Shown piece by piece: positions 42,571-51,200 of a stretch of 64,000 nucleotides of DNA (within the stretch, counting starts at the first letter, position 1; each line of letters starts with the position of its first letter). The position numbers and the translations under genes are program-made. The stretch is from positions 1,674,001-1,738,000 of the forward strand of contig NZ_JAUSUZ010000001.1 in the NCBI RefSeq assembly GCF_030813715.1. Reading direction: 5' to 3'. Source of the stretch: Catenuloplanes indicus. GTDB taxonomy: Bacteria > Actinomycetota > Actinomycetes > Mycobacteriales > Micromonosporaceae. The notes beneath the pieces are model-generated. The model made no database searches, had not been told where the DNA came from, and saw only the letters and a program-made list of their open reading frames with translations.

Positions 42571-43313
42571 CAGGCCGCACCGCCGTTGGTGAACAGCACC
42601 TGGCCGTTGACCCAGCGCGCCGGGCCGGCCAGGAACGCCACCGCCTCGGCGATGTCCTGCGGCGTGCCGAGGCGCTCCATCGGGTTGGCCGCGGCGATCG
42701 TGCTGATCGCCTGCTCGGTCTTGCCGTTGAGGAACAGCGGGGTGGCGGTCGGGCCGGGCGCGACCGCGTTGACCGTGATGTCCCGGCCGCGCAGCTCGCG
42801 GGCGAGGATGAGGGTCATGGCCTCGACCGCGCCCTTGGACGCGGCGTACGGGCCGTACGTGGGCGGCTGCAGCCGGGTGATCGACGTCGAGAAGTTGATG
42901 ATCGCGCCACCGGTGCGGACCTGCTGGGCGGCGAGCTTGCTGACGATGAACGTGCCGCGCACGTTGGTGCGCTGGATCCGGTCGAAGGTGTCGAGGTCCA
43001 TCTGCGCGATCGGCGCGAGCGGCATGATCCCGGCCGTGTGCACGACCACGTCGACGCCGCCGAACGCGTCCGTGGCGTGCCGGAACAGCGCCTCCATCGC
43101 GTCCGGGTCGGCGACGTCGCCGCCGGACGCGGTGGCCCGGCCGCCCGCGGCGACGACGGCCCGCACGGCCTCCTGCGCCTTCGCCTCGTTGCTGCTGTAG
43201 TGCACGACCACGGCGATGCCGTCCGCGGCCAGCCGCTCGACGACCGCGCGGCCGATGCCGCCGGATCCGCCGGTGACGATGGCGACGCGGGCGGGGGTGG
43301 AAACGTCGGACAT
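42570..43313 (-). CDS. Short-chain dehydrogenase/reductase (SDR)
   Basis: The 247-aa protein is a classical SDR: NAD(P)-binding TGGSGGIGRAV, the HTAGIM motif (NNAG equivalent), catalytic Ser in NFSTSITR, and YGPYAASKG carrying the Tyr and Lys of YxxxK. The GGDVADPDAM segment favours NADP or NAD without certainty. The C-terminal WVNGQVLFTNGG fits the family. It is divergent from a TetR gene with a palindromic operator 13 nt before its start, so it is probably the target of that TetR. Confidence 0.92.
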   Translation of the reverse strand: MSDVSTPARVAIVTGGSGGIGRAVVERLAADGIAVVVHYSSNEAKAQEAVRAVVAAGGRATASGGDVADPDAMEALFRHATDAFGGVDVVVHTAGIMPLAPIAQMDLDTFDRIQRTNVRGTFIVSKLAAQQVRTGGAIINFSTSITRLQPPTYGPYAASKGAVEAMTLILARELRGRDITVNAVAPGPTATPLFLNGKTEQAISTIAAANPMERLGTPQDIAEAVAFLAGPARWVNGQVLFTNGGAA

Positions 43314-43325
43314 GGGAACTCCCGA

Positions 43326-43350
43326 TTATGTGGACTTGATGTCCATATAA
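43326..43350. promoter_or_regulatory. Palindromic TetR-type operator
   Basis: A 25-bp inverted repeat has arms TTATGTGGAC (43326-43335) and GTCCATATAA (43341-43350), matched at 9 of 10 positions around a 5-nt TTGAT centre. It lies 13 nt before the SDR start and 68 nt before the TetR ATG. This is the usual place and size for an autoregulating TetR dimer. Confidence 0.75.
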
Positions 43351-43417
43351 CCGTAGCGAGATAAAGACGGCTTGTCCACTAATCTGGGGCGGAGGCTCCG
43401 GGACGAGAGGAACGACC

Positions 43418-44047
43418 ATGGTCGAGGTGACGCCACCACGGCGCGGACGCGGACGCCGGCCGGCCGCCGAGGTGCGCGCCGGCGTGCTGCGGGCCGCCAC
43501 CGGCCTGCTGCTCGGCGAGGGGATCAAGGCGGTCACGTTCGACCGGGTCGCCGCCGCGGCCGGCTCCAGCAAGATGACGCTGTACAAGTGGTGGCCGTCG
43601 GCCGGCGCGCTGGCCGCGGAGGCCTACTTCACCCACAGCGAGCAGCAGCTGGAGTTCCCGGACACCGGCGACATCCGCGCCGACCTCACCACCCAGCTGC
43701 GCGCGTTCGTCCGGCTGCTGACCGGGGGCGGCGCCGGGCCGGCCATCGCCGGGCTGATCGGCGTGGCGCAGACCGACCCGGAACTGTCCGCCGCGTTCTC
43801 CCGGTACTACTCCGCGCCCCGCCGGGCGCTGGCGATGGCGGCGGTGCACCGGGCCCGCGACCGCGGCCAGCTGCGCGACGACATCGACCTCGGCATCCTG
43901 GTCGACCAGCTCTGGGGCGCCTGCTACCACCGGCTGCTCATCCCGGACGCGCCGCTGACCGAGGAGTACGCGACCGCGCTGGTCGACAACGCACTCGACG
44001 GGGCCCGGCCGCGTGACACCGCACCGCCGGGGCGCCACTCACACTGA
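43418..44047 (+). CDS. TetR-family transcriptional repressor
   Basis: The 209-aa protein has an N-terminal TetR HTH (VLRAATGLLLGEGIKAVTF, then VAAAAGSSKMTLYKWWPS) and a C-terminal TetR_C-like ligand domain (RALAMAAVHRARDRGQLRDD and DQLWGACYHRLL). It is divergent from the SDR gene with the palindromic operator between them. It probably represses the SDR gene and itself. Its end overlaps the convergent regulator remnant by a few bases. Confidence 0.92.
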   Translation: MVEVTPPRRGRGRRPAAEVRAGVLRAATGLLLGEGIKAVTFDRVAAAAGSSKMTLYKWWPSAGALAAEAYFTHSEQQLEFPDTGDIRADLTTQLRAFVRLLTGGGAGPAIAGLIGVAQTDPELSAAFSRYYSAPRRALAMAAVHRARDRGQLRDDIDLGILVDQLWGACYHRLLIPDAPLTEEYATALVDNALDGARPRDTAPPGRHSH

Positions 44048-44700
44048 GCGGCCGAGCAGCCGCTCCCCGGCGGCGACGTCCTGGGCGAGCGCGAACGACC
44101 GTACGACCGGATGCAGCCGGTAGCGCCCGGCGGTGACCGACCCCAGCAACGCCAGGTCGACGAGCTCCTCCAGCACGTCCTCGCTGTCCGGCTCGGACCG
44201 GCCCAGCACGCGCGCCGCGACCGGCAGCGCGACGTCCGGCAGGCCGGTGCCGGCCAGCAGGACCAGGGCCCGTCGCTGCTCCGGGCTGAGCCGCCGCCAG
44301 CTGGACCGGAAGGTCGCGCCCAGGTCGAGATCGCCGGCCCGCAGCGTGCCCAGCCGGCGCCCGCCGGTGAGCCGGTCGCGGAACGCGCCGATCGACCAGC
44401 CCGGCCGGGCGGCCAGCCGGACCGCCACGATCCGGACCGCCAGCGGCAGCAGTCCGCAGGCCAGCACGAGTTCCCGGGCGGTCTCACGCTCAGCGGCCAC
44501 CCGGTCGGGGCCGATCACCCGGCTCAGCAACTCCATCGCCTCGGCCTCGTCGAACAGCCCCGGATCGACGTGCACCGCGCCGCTCAGTCCGGCCGGCCGC
44601 GACCGGGAGGTGACCAGCACACCGCAGGTCGCGGCGCCGGGCAGCAGCGGGGTGATCTGCGCCGGGCCGTACGCGTCGTCCAGCACCACGAGCTGTCGGC
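44039..44700 (-). pseudogene. Fragment of an AfsR/STAND-type regulator (NB-ARC C-terminal half)
   Basis: On the minus strand, LVVLDDAYGPAQITPLLPG, CGVLVTSRSRPAGL, LACGLLPLAVRIVAVRLAA and FRSSWRRLSPEQRRALVLLA read as the Walker B, RNBS, GLPLA and winged-helix parts of an AfsR-like NB-ARC domain. The Walker A part, DNA-binding domain and TPR region are missing. Upstream of the Walker B the frame has no sense, and at about 44700 the sequence switches to a YcaO remnant on the opposite strand. This is a truncated gene without a start, not a small functional protein. Confidence 0.75.
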
Positions 44701-44704
44701 GGCC

Positions 44705-45240
44705 GAGACCGTCCTCGGCCGGCCGCCGTTCCTGATCGACATGACCAGCGACCTGGGCGTACCGGCGATCCTCGCCTACCTTCCCGCGCCGGACGGCGAA
44801 CCGGCCCGGATCCGCGGCTGCGGCACCTCGCTCTCCCGCCACTACGCGATCGCCCGCGCGGTCAGCGAGCTGGTCCAGGTCCACCTGGCGTCCTCGCTCG
44901 GCGACCTGCACGCCGCGTTCGCCGCCATGGCGCCCGACCGGCACGACTGGACCACGCCCTATCCCGCGCTCCACGCCTGCTACCTAGCCGACTTCGGCAC
45001 CCGGCTGGCCGGTGCCGTCCCGGTGCCGTACCGGGACACGGACGCCCCACACCGCCGCCGGCCATCTCGGCCGGCTGATCGAGGCCCTCTCCAGGGGCGG
45101 CTTCACGCCGTTGCAGCGTGACCACTACGTCACCGGCGACGTGGCCGTGGTCGACGTCTTCGTCCCCGGCCTGGAACGGTTCATGCTGGTCACCGACGGG
45201 CAGGTGGTGGTTCCCGGAGCGCGGGGCATGGCGGTCAGGA
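44705..45240 (+). pseudogene. C-terminal remnant of a RiPP-type YcaO protein, frameshifted
   Basis: The + strand reads FLIDMTSDLGVPAILAYLPA and GCGTSLSRHYAIARAVSELVQ, both typical of the YcaO ATP-binding fold. Near 45040 the frame shifts to HLGRLIEALSRGGFTPLQ, then VFVPGLERFMLVTDGQVVV, the C-terminal YcaO part. The N-terminal half and start are absent, and the left end abuts the STAND fragment. YcaO enzymes form azolines or thioamides in peptides; no precursor or partner gene remains here. Confidence 0.75.
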
Positions 45241-45485
45241 ACAACGGAGTACGACACCGCTCCACGCACGGTGCCCGGTGACTCGTCGAGGCCGCTGACC
45301 AGCGGCATCCCGGCTGACCGGGCCGCCGCTCGCACCGGGGGATCCCGCCACCGGCCGACCGTCCGCAGGGCCGGCTGCGATTCGGGCGGCTCACACGTCC
45401 GGTACGTTGACGTGCGTACCGACACGTACGGCATCGGCCACCCGCACCTGCGCGCGACGCCAGCCGGCCGACGAGGGGCCACAGC

Positions 45486-45517
45486 GATGAGCGGGTGGAA
45501 GGATGAGCGGGTGGAAG
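45486..45517 (+). repeat. Exact 16-bp tandem duplication
   Basis: GATGAGCGGGTGGAAG occurs at 45486-45501 and immediately again at 45502-45517. Each copy has an ATG, but 16 is not a multiple of three, so the two frames differ after the duplication. Confidence 0.9.
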
Positions 45518-45631
45518 AGCGCCGCCCCGGAGGCGGCCGTGCGCGTGCTGGCGGCCGCCCGCGACGTGTCCTGGCCTTGGCAGGACCTGCTGGACCAGAT
45601 CGACGCGCAGGCGGCTCACGCACGAACCTGA
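45503..45631 (+). CDS. Possible 42-aa peptide in the decay zone
   Basis: Starting in the second copy of the 16-bp duplication, this frame encodes MSGWKSAAPEAAVRVLAAAR then DVSWPWQDLLDQIDAQ. The composition is protein-like, with an amphipathic helix and two Trp. There is no good ribosome site apart from the GGTGGAAG of the first copy. It may be a remnant or a chance frame. Confidence 0.25.
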   Translation: MSGWKSAAPEAAVRVLAAARDVSWPWQDLLDQIDAQAAHART

Positions 45632-45764
45632 CCTGGACCGCGCCGGAGTATCGGCCGGCGGCCTGACCGCGCCCCGGCGAACACGCCCGTTTGCCCCGCG
45701 CTGCGCGGGGTAGCCGACCGGTCCGGAAGGCGCACGCCGGCCGGTGCGTGCGGGAGGGCACATC

Positions 45765-46913
45765 ATGCGAGCAATGGTCTATCGCGGTCCCTACCGGGTC
45801 CGGGCGCAGGAGAAGGACCGGCCGAGGATCGAACACCCCAACGACGCCGTCGTACGGGTGACCCGCGCGGCCATCTGCGGCTCCGACCTGCACCTCTACC
45901 ACGGAATGATGCCGGACACCCGGGTCGGGATGACGTTCGGCCACGAGTTCGTCGGCGTGGTCGACGAGGTCGGCTCCTCGGTGCAGCGGCTGACACCGGG
46001 CGACCGGGTGATGGTCCCGTTCAACATCTACTGCGGCACCTGCTTCTTCTGCGCCCGCGGGCTCTACTCCAACTGCCACAACGTCAACCCGAACGCGACC
46101 GCGGTCGGCGGCATCTACGGCTACTCGCACACCACCGGCGGCTACGACGGCGGCCAGGCCGAGTACGTGCGGGTACCGTTCGCCGACGTCGGACCGAGCC
46201 TCATCCCGGACTGGATGGACGAGGAGGACGCGGTACTGCTCACCGACGCGCTCGCCACCGGCTACTTCGGCGCGCAGCTGGGCGACATCGCCGAGGGCGA
46301 CGTGGTGGTGGTCTTCGGCGCCGGCCCGGTCGGGCTGTACGCCGCGAAGTCGGCCTGGCTGATGGGCGCCGGCCGGGTGATCGTCATCGACCACCTCGAC
46401 TACCGGCTGGCGAAGGCGCGCACGTTCGCACACGCCGAGACGCTCAACTTCACCGAGTACGACGACATCGTCGTACAGATGAAGAAGATGACCGACCACC
46501 TCGGCGCGGACGTGGCGATCGACGCGGTCGGTGCCGAGGCCGACGGCAACCTGCTCCAGCACGTGACGGCCGCCAAACTGAAGCTCCAGGGCGGCTCCCC
46601 GGTCGCGCTGAACTGGGCCATCGACTCGGTACGCAAGGGCGGCACCATCTCGGTGATGGGCGCCTACGGCCCGGTGTTCAGCGCGGTCAAGTTCGGCGAC
46701 GCGGTCAACAAGGGGCTGACCCTGCGGATGAACCAGTGCCCGGTGAAACGGCAGTGGCCGCGGCTCTTCGAACACGTCCGCAACGGATATCTCAAGCCGA
46801 GCGACCTGGTCACGCACCGGATCCCGCTGGAGCACATCGCCGAGGGCTACCACATCTTCTCGGCCAAGCTCGACGGCTGCATCAAACCGCTCATCGTCCC
46901 GGCCGCGGCCTAG
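45765..46913 (+). CDS. Zinc-dependent alcohol/aldehyde dehydrogenase
   Basis: The 382-aa protein is a medium-chain dehydrogenase. Catalytic zinc ligands are C38 (CGSDLH) and H60-E61 (GHEFVG). The structural zinc site has C90, C93, C96 and C104 (YCGTCFFCARGLYSNC). The cofactor loop is VVFGAGPVGLYAA. Its length and layout resemble the formaldehyde-dehydrogenase-like group. A GGGAGG site precedes the ATG at 45765. The next gene starts 14 nt after its stop, so they probably form an operon. The gene is intact in a zone of broken ones. Confidence 0.92.
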   Translation: MRAMVYRGPYRVRAQEKDRPRIEHPNDAVVRVTRAAICGSDLHLYHGMMPDTRVGMTFGHEFVGVVDEVGSSVQRLTPGDRVMVPFNIYCGTCFFCARGLYSNCHNVNPNATAVGGIYGYSHTTGGYDGGQAEYVRVPFADVGPSLIPDWMDEEDAVLLTDALATGYFGAQLGDIAEGDVVVVFGAGPVGLYAAKSAWLMGAGRVIVIDHLDYRLAKARTFAHAETLNFTEYDDIVVQMKKMTDHLGADVAIDAVGAEADGNLLQHVTAAKLKLQGGSPVALNWAIDSVRKGGTISVMGAYGPVFSAVKFGDAVNKGLTLRMNQCPVKRQWPRLFEHVRNGYLKPSDLVTHRIPLEHIAEGYHIFSAKLDGCIKPLIVPAAA

Positions 46914-46927
46914 GAGAAGACCACACC

Positions 46928-47494
46928 ATGGCGTACACCCCGGACAAGCCGAAACTGCCCGAGTCCGTCGACGAGCTGCGCGCCCGCATCCCCGGCTGGG
47001 GCGCCGACCTGGACCCGAAGGACCGGCCGTCGGTGCCGCGGGAGGTCTTCGACCCCGGCTTCAGCGGCGCACACTGGGAGTTCCCGGAACGGCAGCCGGA
47101 GCTGTGGCCGCGCGAACGCTCGATCGAGCACGCGTTCCTCACCCCGGTCTTCGGCACCTCCACCCCGCCCCGCGGCCTGTCCGGCGTGATCCGCCGGTAC
47201 TCGTACGCGACATACAGCGAGGGCCGGGCCGCGCACTGGCTGCTGCTGCTCGCGGCCGACCGGGTCGACGTGCTGGAGAGCACGCTCCGATCGTTGTTCA
47301 CCACGCACCCGGACAACCCGATCACCCAGACCGGGGTACGCAGCGAGCTGTCCCACCACGGCCCCGGCTCACGACTCGGCCGCAACCGCGCGGACGTGGT
47401 CCATCACCCGCTCGACCCGGTGATCGTCCTCGCCCCCTGGATCATCGGGGCCGGCATCGCCTACGTGGTCGCCCGCCGGCTCACCCGCCGGTAG
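46928..47494 (+). CDS. Unknown protein with a C-terminal membrane anchor, paired with the dehydrogenase
   Basis: The 188-aa protein has a Pro-rich acidic start (YTPDKPKLPESVDELRARIP), a middle with EHAFLTPVFGTSTPPRGLSG, hydrophobic HWLLLLAADRVDVLES, and a C-terminal membrane helix (IVLAPWIIGAGIAYVVARRL). I do not recognise the family. AGGAG precedes the ATG. It follows the zinc dehydrogenase closely and may attach to or regulate it at the membrane. Its end overlaps the convergent gene by 14 bp. Confidence 0.75.
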   Translation: MAYTPDKPKLPESVDELRARIPGWGADLDPKDRPSVPREVFDPGFSGAHWEFPERQPELWPRERSIEHAFLTPVFGTSTPPRGLSGVIRRYSYATYSEGRAAHWLLLLAADRVDVLESTLRSLFTTHPDNPITQTGVRSELSHHGPGSRLGRNRADVVHHPLDPVIVLAPWIIGAGIAYVVARRLTRR

Positions 47495-48206
47495 CCGTAG
47501 GCGGCATACGCCGCCGCAGCACGAAATCGGCGTGGAACAGCTCGTCGCCGATGAACTCGCCGAAGGCGTAGAAGCCGGAGTCGTCGAGATAGTCGATGCG
47601 GTCCCCGTCGAGCCAGTAGCGGCCGGTGTAGGCGTGCCTGCGCCCGCCGCGGGTCTCGTCGTAGCGTCCCTGCGGGAGAAGTTCCTGATGCAGCCAGTCG
47701 TTCCGGTCAACCCACACGCCGATCCGGGCGTCCTCCGGGTTCGCCGGCCGGTCCAGCGGCTCGCCGTCGCGGATCACCAGCTGACCGCGGGTCAGCAGTG
47801 CACGGACGTCGCGGCGGGTGACGACGACACGCCACCAGGGCGTGCCGAGGTCCGGCATGGCGTCCCGGGGTACCAGGAGCAGGTCAGCCGGAATGCCCGG
47901 TACGACACGCCCGACCATGTGCCCCCGGCCGCCCGCGGCGGCCGGGACCACCGCGACCAGGCCGAGGCCCGAACCGTCGATCACGTCGGAGTCCGGCCCG
48001 GAGCCGGTGACATGGCCGTCCTTAACCCGCACATCAGTGACCAGGATCCCCGTGGGGCCGTGGACCGTGACGTTCGTGAACAGCATGGAGCCTCCTGAGG
48101 GCGCAGTAGCCGCCGTCGGCGTGGTCCGGGCCGAACACGCCTGCTGGGACATGACCGTCACGGCCACGACGATGACGGCAAGCGCACGCAGGCCTCCGCG
48201 CACCAT
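47481..48206 (-). CDS. Atu4866-domain protein with an amidohydrolase-like shell
   Basis: The C-terminal half (RNDWLHQELLPQGRYDETRG, GRYWLDGDRIDYLDDSGFYA) is an Atu4866-type beta domain. The N-terminal part contains the outer beta-sandwich pieces of an amidohydrolase (NVTVHGPTGILVTDVRVKDG, then IPADLLLVPRD and LTRGQLVIRDGEPLDRP) but no metal-binding TIM barrel. Two starts are plausible: ATG 48206 (GAGGAG site) adds an export segment (ALAVIVVAVTVMSQQACS), while ATG 48086 also has an AGGAGG site 5 nt upstream. A deletion of the catalytic barrel would explain the shell. Confidence 0.7.
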   Translation of the reverse strand: MVRGGLRALAVIVVAVTVMSQQACSARTTPTAATAPSGGSMLFTNVTVHGPTGILVTDVRVKDGHVTGSGPDSDVIDGSGLGLVAVVPAAAGGRGHMVGRVVPGIPADLLLVPRDAMPDLGTPWWRVVVTRRDVRALLTRGQLVIRDGEPLDRPANPEDARIGVWVDRNDWLHQELLPQGRYDETRGGRRHAYTGRYWLDGDRIDYLDDSGFYAFGEFIGDELFHADFVLRRRMPPTATGG

Positions 48207-48216
48207 GGTTCTCCTC

Positions 48217-48571
48217 TCAGCCGGATCGGATCCGGTAACCAGGATCGGACGTCCGCGGCGGGTTGGGATCGGTGGTCGTCGCCGATGACCGCCCGCCGTC
48301 CGCGGCCTCCCGGTACATGTCGCGCAGTTCGCGGCGCGATCTGACCCCGAGCTTGGCGAAGATGCTGTGCAGGTGCGTGTCCACCGTACGCGGGCTGATG
48401 AGTGTCCACTGTACGCGGGCTGATGAACAGTTCCGCCGCCGCTGCCTTACTGGTCGCGCCCTGCGCGACCAGACAAGTGACCGCTCGTTCCTGGGCGGTC
48501 AGCGCCGCCTCCCCGGCGTTGTGGTGCCGGACCACGCCGGTGGCGGCGCGCAGCGCACGGCCGGCCCGCAC
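48217..48571 (-). pseudogene. LuxR-type regulator remnant broken by a tandem duplication
   Basis: The minus strand reads ALTAQERAVTCLVAQGATSK, then FISPRTVDTH, the first helices of a LuxR HTH. A 25-bp tandem duplication (48377-48426) then shifts the frame. Without it the sequence would continue THLHSIFAKLGVRSRRELRD to a stop at 48217. The N-terminal receiver or sensor part is missing, and at about 48571 the sequence runs into an XRE regulator remnant on the opposite strand. It lies 10 nt upstream of the Atu4866 gene on the same strand. Confidence 0.85.
48377..48426 (-). repeat. 25-bp tandem duplication inside the LuxR HTH
   Basis: The copies at 48377-48401 and 48402-48426 differ at one base (C or T at the ninth position). 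The unit encodes the SPRTVDT recognition-helix region. Its length is not a multiple of three, so it causes a frameshift. Confidence 0.93.
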
Positions 48572-50316
48572 TCGGTCCGCTGCTGCGCACGCTCCGGCTG
48601 AACGCCGGCCTCGCCCTGGAACAGCTGTCCGAGGCCGCCGGTGTCAGTGACCGTGCCATCGGTGACATGGAACGCGGGGTGAGCAGAGCGCCCCGCGCGG
48701 GCACCAGCAACGCGCTCGCCGAGGCGTTGCGTCTCGACGACGAGGGTCGGCGGTCATTGGCCGGGGCCGCCCGGGCCGGCCGGCGGGAAGCCCTGGCACC
48801 CGGTGGCGTCCTCACCGGCCTACCGCTGCCTCGCGCCGTCGCGGACTTCACCGGGCGCACCGCGGAACCGCGCAGGATCAGCCACCACGCCGACACGATC
48901 AGTTCCGGAACCCGGTCCTCCGTGCTGCTGATCAGCGGGCGCCCGGAATGGGCAAGACGGCGCTCGCCGTCCACGCCGCCGCCCGGTTGTCCCACTCGTT
49001 CCCCGACGGCCATTACTTCGTCGACCTGCGAGGCCTCTCGCCGCAGCCGTTACCCCCGATCGACGTACTCGCTCAGCTCATCCGGGCGGTCAGCCCACGG
49101 ACCCGGGTGATCCCGCCGAGGCTCGCGGAGGTCACGGACCTGTGGTGCGGTGTCAGCCACGGCAAGCGCGTCCTGCTGGTGCTCGACAACGCCGCCGGCC
49201 TGCGGGTGAGCGCGGCGTTCGCCCTGTCGTACGACCTGTTGTCGCCCGACGCCCAGCGGCTGTTCCGGCGCCTGCCGATGGCGGCCGGCGACACGACCGG
49301 TATCGAAACGGCCGCGGAGATCAGCGCCACCGGGCAGCGCTTGCGTACGTGGTTGTTGAGCACCACCATCGCCGCCGGGCGGTGGTTCGAGCCGGACCCG
49401 GCCGCCGCCGAATCCGCATGGCCGGAGACCGTCCCGTCGGCCGACGCCGCCGAGGCATGGTTGCCGGCGGAGGCGGACGCATGGCTGGCGGCTCTCCGTG
49501 AGGCAGCACAGGCCGGCGAACATCGCATGGTGGTCGACGTCACCGAGGCCCTGCACCGGTATTCCGACCGATGGCTGCACGGGCACCGGTGGCACGACGT
49601 CTTCACTCTGTCGGTGAACAGCGCCCGTCGCCTCGGCGACGCCCACCTCCAGGCGACGCAGCTGGGATACCTCGCCTGGACCCCGGCTGGTCTGCGTCGT
49701 CGACCACGATCTGGCGCTGCGGCACGCTGACGAGGCGTTCGGCCTGGCTCAGAGGATCGACGATCAGATGGCATGGGCACGTCTCTACGCCGCGTGGGCT
49801 CTCGGGGAGCAGGGCCGCAACAAGGCGGCGCTCACGGCATCGGAGCAGGCCGTCGACCTGTTCGACCGGGCCGGCAACCGAACCGGGGTCGCGAACGCGC
49901 TGATCGGGTTGAGCCTCGCGTGGCAAGCGCTGGGCCGCCACGCAGACGCGCTCGCCGCCCTGGAACGCGCCGTTGCCGTGTTGCGGGATCCGGCGGCCGG
50001 TCCCGCCGGCTCGATCACGACGATCCCGGTGACCGGAGCGCTGTGCCTGACCGCAGAGATCCACCTGGTGCTGCACGCGGACGAAGCGGCCGTACAGGCC
50101 GCCACGGCCGCGTTGCGGACACCGGGCCTGCCGATGACGGCACCTGCCCGCAGCCGCACACTCCGGGCCCGGGCCCGCGCCTACCAGCAGCTCGGTGACA
50201 TTTCCGCGGCCCGGGCCGACCTCGATGCGGTACTGGAGATCAAGAAGGTGGACCGCGACGAGACCACCTTGCGGAAGGTGAAGGACCTGCTCCGCGCCCT
50301 GCCGGCCGCTGGGTAG
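48568..50316 (+). pseudogene. XRE-NB-ARC-TPR regulator, broken by frameshifts and deletion
   Basis: The pieces follow the order of an actinomycete XRE-STAND-TPR regulator. First is the HTH (LRTLRLNAGLALEQLSEAAG, SDRAIGDMERG). The Walker A (GRPGMGKTALAVHAAARL) can be read only if one G is restored near 48951. Then comes LLVLDNAAG. Most of the NB-ARC core after this is deleted, joining it to FALSYDLLSPDAQRLFRRLP. Near 49685 the frame changes again, to TPR-like WARLYAAWALGEQGRNKAAL and AALERAVAVLRD up to 50316. The start is missing too. It is nonfunctional as written. Confidence 0.82.
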
Positions 50317-50377
50317 CGAACGTCCCGCGCGCTTCGGAGTGGTGGCCACGGATACGGGAGTGCACGGTGCGGGCCGG

Positions 50378-50743
50378 TCAGCCGGTGTTCACCCCGGCGA
50401 GGTCGTAGTCGTGCTGCACCGGTTCCTGACGCCGGATGCGGCGGAACCGGCCCGGCGACACCCCGAACCGCCGTTTGAACGCGTTGGCGAAGGCGAACTC
50501 CGAGGCGTAGCCCACCCGCCGGGCGACGGATGCCAGCGCAGCGTCCTCGGACGCCGGGACGCCTCCTCCCGCAGCCAGGCGCGCAGCACGTAGACGAGCA
50601 GCAGGTCGAGCAGGGCCGGCCGGGCCGCGTCGGGCGCCCGGCTCCGGGCCGAACCGGTTGCCCCACGCGCCCAGCTGGCGGGTCCGGGCGAACTTCGCCC
50701 GGCCGGTCCGCAGGGTGCCGATCGCCTCACTGAAGACGTCCAC
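50378..50743 (-). pseudogene. AraC-family regulator remnant with internal deletions
   Basis: The N-terminal MDVFSEAIGTLRTGRAKF matches the usual start of AraC regulators of the cupin-6 group. A second piece in another frame (LLDLLLVYVLRAWLREEA) and the C-terminal HTH (ASVARRVGYASEFAFANAF, RRFGVSPGRFR) remain. Most of the sensor domain and the first HTH are gone, and the frame shifts between the pieces. The gene would normally be about 300 residues; here only 121 codons span it. Confidence 0.82.
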
Positions 50744-50876
50744 TCATCGACCGTATCGCGTAGTGGTACGCCGGCGTATGAACAGGGCCTGATTCAACAT
50801 GGATGCGCTCATTCTACGGATCTAACGTGGAGTTCGCGGCGGCGACCACGCCGCCGGCGAGATCGGAGGAGCTGCC

Positions 50877-51167
50877 ATGCCCGCATTCGTCGTCATCGAC
50901 CTCGACATAGCCGACCCGGACGGGTTCCGGCAGTACGTCGAGGGCGTCGGTCCCCTGATGCAGCGATTCGGTGGCCGCAACCTCATCACCGACGGGGACG
51001 CCCTGGTCCTGGAGGGTGACTGGAAGCCGTCGACGCTGGTGATCCACGAGTTCCCGGACCGGGAGACCGTCCAGCGGTTCTGGGACTGCCCGGAGTATCA
51101 GCCGCTCAAGGACCTGCGCCGCAAGCACTCCACGGTGAAGGTCGTCGTCGGTGAGAACCCGTCGTGA
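50877..51167 (+). CDS. DUF1330-domain protein
   Basis: The 96-aa protein is a small ferredoxin-like fold DUF1330 member: FVVIDLDIADPDGFRQYVEG, then LEGDWKPSTLVIHEFPDRET and FWDCPEYQPLKDLRRKHS. The function of the family is unknown. GGAGGAG precedes the ATG. It is intact, between two pseudogenes, and may be a monocistronic survivor of the decay zone. Confidence 0.9.
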   Translation: MPAFVVIDLDIADPDGFRQYVEGVGPLMQRFGGRNLITDGDALVLEGDWKPSTLVIHEFPDRETVQRFWDCPEYQPLKDLRRKHSTVKVVVGENPS

Positions 51168-51200
51168 GCGGTCCCCCGGGCGGCACGCGAGAGGGGCAGT

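Larger units (their letters stand above)
45241..45764. other. Non-coding remnant stretch with a 16-bp tandem duplication
   Basis: This 524-bp stretch between the YcaO remnant and the zinc alcohol dehydrogenase gene has no gene I can assign securely. It contains an exact 16-bp tandem duplication (45486-45517) and a possible 42-aa reading frame (45503-45631). The last 20 bases hold the GGGAGGG ribosome site of the next gene. Confidence 0.5.
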
